From Actinomycetota bacterium (GTDB lineage Bacteria > Actinomycetota > Acidimicrobiia > Spongiisociales > UBA5794): a stretch of 5,918 nt of DNA. Below are positions 5,676 through 5,918 of the stretch, piece by piece (within the stretch, counting starts at the first letter, position 1; each line of letters opens with the position of its first letter). The stretch covers positions 1 to 5,918 of the forward strand of contig QMQC01000127.1 in NCBI GenBank assembly GCA_003648875.1. Reading direction: 5' to 3'. The translations under genes and the position numbers were made by a program. Below the pieces are notes generated by a model, which saw only the letters and a list, made by a program, of their open reading frames with translations, had not been told where the DNA came from and searched no databases.

Positions 5676-5888
5676 GTGACCACATCGAATGAGAGGATCG
5701 GAGGCTCGTTGTTGACTACGGCGGGCCAACCCGGAAGGCAGGGTCGACGTCTCGACCGTGCTGGCGTACGCGTCCGTCGTCCTGTTGATCACACAACTGC
5801 GTGCCGCTCATTGCAGTTTCGGCGATCTCTATCTACAGGGCACTCGCAGACCCATCCGGATCGACATGGCGTAGGGATGGATTTCTAG
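5676..5888 (+). CDS. Short unidentified ORF, probably frame-broken small membrane protein
   Basis: From GTG 5676 the frame encodes 70 residues. The first 22 or so (starting VTTSNERIGGSLLTTAGQPG) use G/C-ending codons as expected for this genome. After about 5740 the same frame becomes Arg/His-rich with poor third-position GC. The next frame, open from 5716 to a TAG at 5872-5874, takes over with high third-position GC and encodes a hydrophobic segment (DVSTVLAYASVVLLITQL) then LRAAHCSFGDLYLQGTRRP. A single skipped base near 5740 would join them into a protein of about 65 residues with a basic N-terminus and one membrane segment. No family is recognised. It may be a decayed gene, a sequence error or a chance ORF behind a good ribosome binding site. 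Confidence 0.35.
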   Translation: MTTSNERIGGSLLTTAGQPGRQGRRLDRAGVRVRRPVDHTTACRSLQFRRSLSTGHSQTHPDRHGVGMDF

Positions 5889-5918
5889 TGGGGCCCGTGA
5901 CGCCGCAGGAGATGAGCC

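Noticed and set aside
5640..5719. Direct repeat TTGACTAC at 5640-5647 and 5712-5719
   Set aside because: Only 8 nt long, and the second copy is inside the ORF without a -10 partner; chance occurrence is likely.
5897..5918. Start of a further gene at the window end (GTG 5897 or ATG 5912)
   Set aside because: Only seven codons are visible and neither start has a well-spaced ribosome binding site (AGGAG directly abuts the ATG at 5912), so it cannot be supported.

Overview
The window is GC-rich, with coding frames that favour G or C at the third codon position and several GTG starts. Together with an actinobacterial-style LytM-like protein and an nadD/rsfS unit, this suggests a high-GC actinomycete-type bacterium, possibly of the Acidimicrobiia. 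The placement is an inference from gene style, not from a marker gene. No rRNA, tRNA, CRISPR array or insertion sequence was recognised.

Layout. (1) Positions 2-1950, plus strand: the 3' part of a MoxR/CoxD-type AAA+ ATPase gene, overlapping by 4 nt a complete CoxE-type VWA-domain gene. Such ATPase/VWA pairs act as chaperone-like modules that mature metal enzymes such as CO dehydrogenase, but no enzyme gene is inside the window to name the client. (2) Positions 1982-3139, minus strand: a complete FAD/NAD(P)-type flavoprotein related to sulfide:quinone oxidoreductases, convergent with the CoxE gene across a short symmetric spacer. (3) Positions 3140-3460: a divergent intergenic region with an inverted repeat flanked by direct repeats. 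(4) Positions 3461-3926, plus strand: a membrane-anchored type I copper protein (cupredoxin) whose reading frame is broken once between anchor and copper domain. (5) Positions 4034-4708: a small exported LytM/M23-fold protein lacking a key zinc ligand, whose frame runs about 200 nt into the next gene. (6) Positions 4506-5510: one uninterrupted frame encoding NadD (NAD biosynthesis) followed by RsfS (ribosomal silencing factor), an apparent fusion of two genes that are normally separate neighbours. (7) Positions 5511-5918: a spacer, then a short gene start with a strong ribosome binding site whose coding signal appears to change frame.

How the genes fit together. The flavoprotein and the cupredoxin are transcribed divergently and are both redox proteins, so they may share regulation and an electron-transfer role. 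The nadD-rsfS unit is housekeeping. The most notable points are the NadD-RsfS fusion, the frame break in the cupredoxin, the degenerate LytM protein with its long overlap, and the frame switch in the terminal ORF. The two apparent frame breaks have the same sense (one extra base, or two missing), so sequence error must be excluded before biology is inferred. I found no convincing novel defence or mobile system here.
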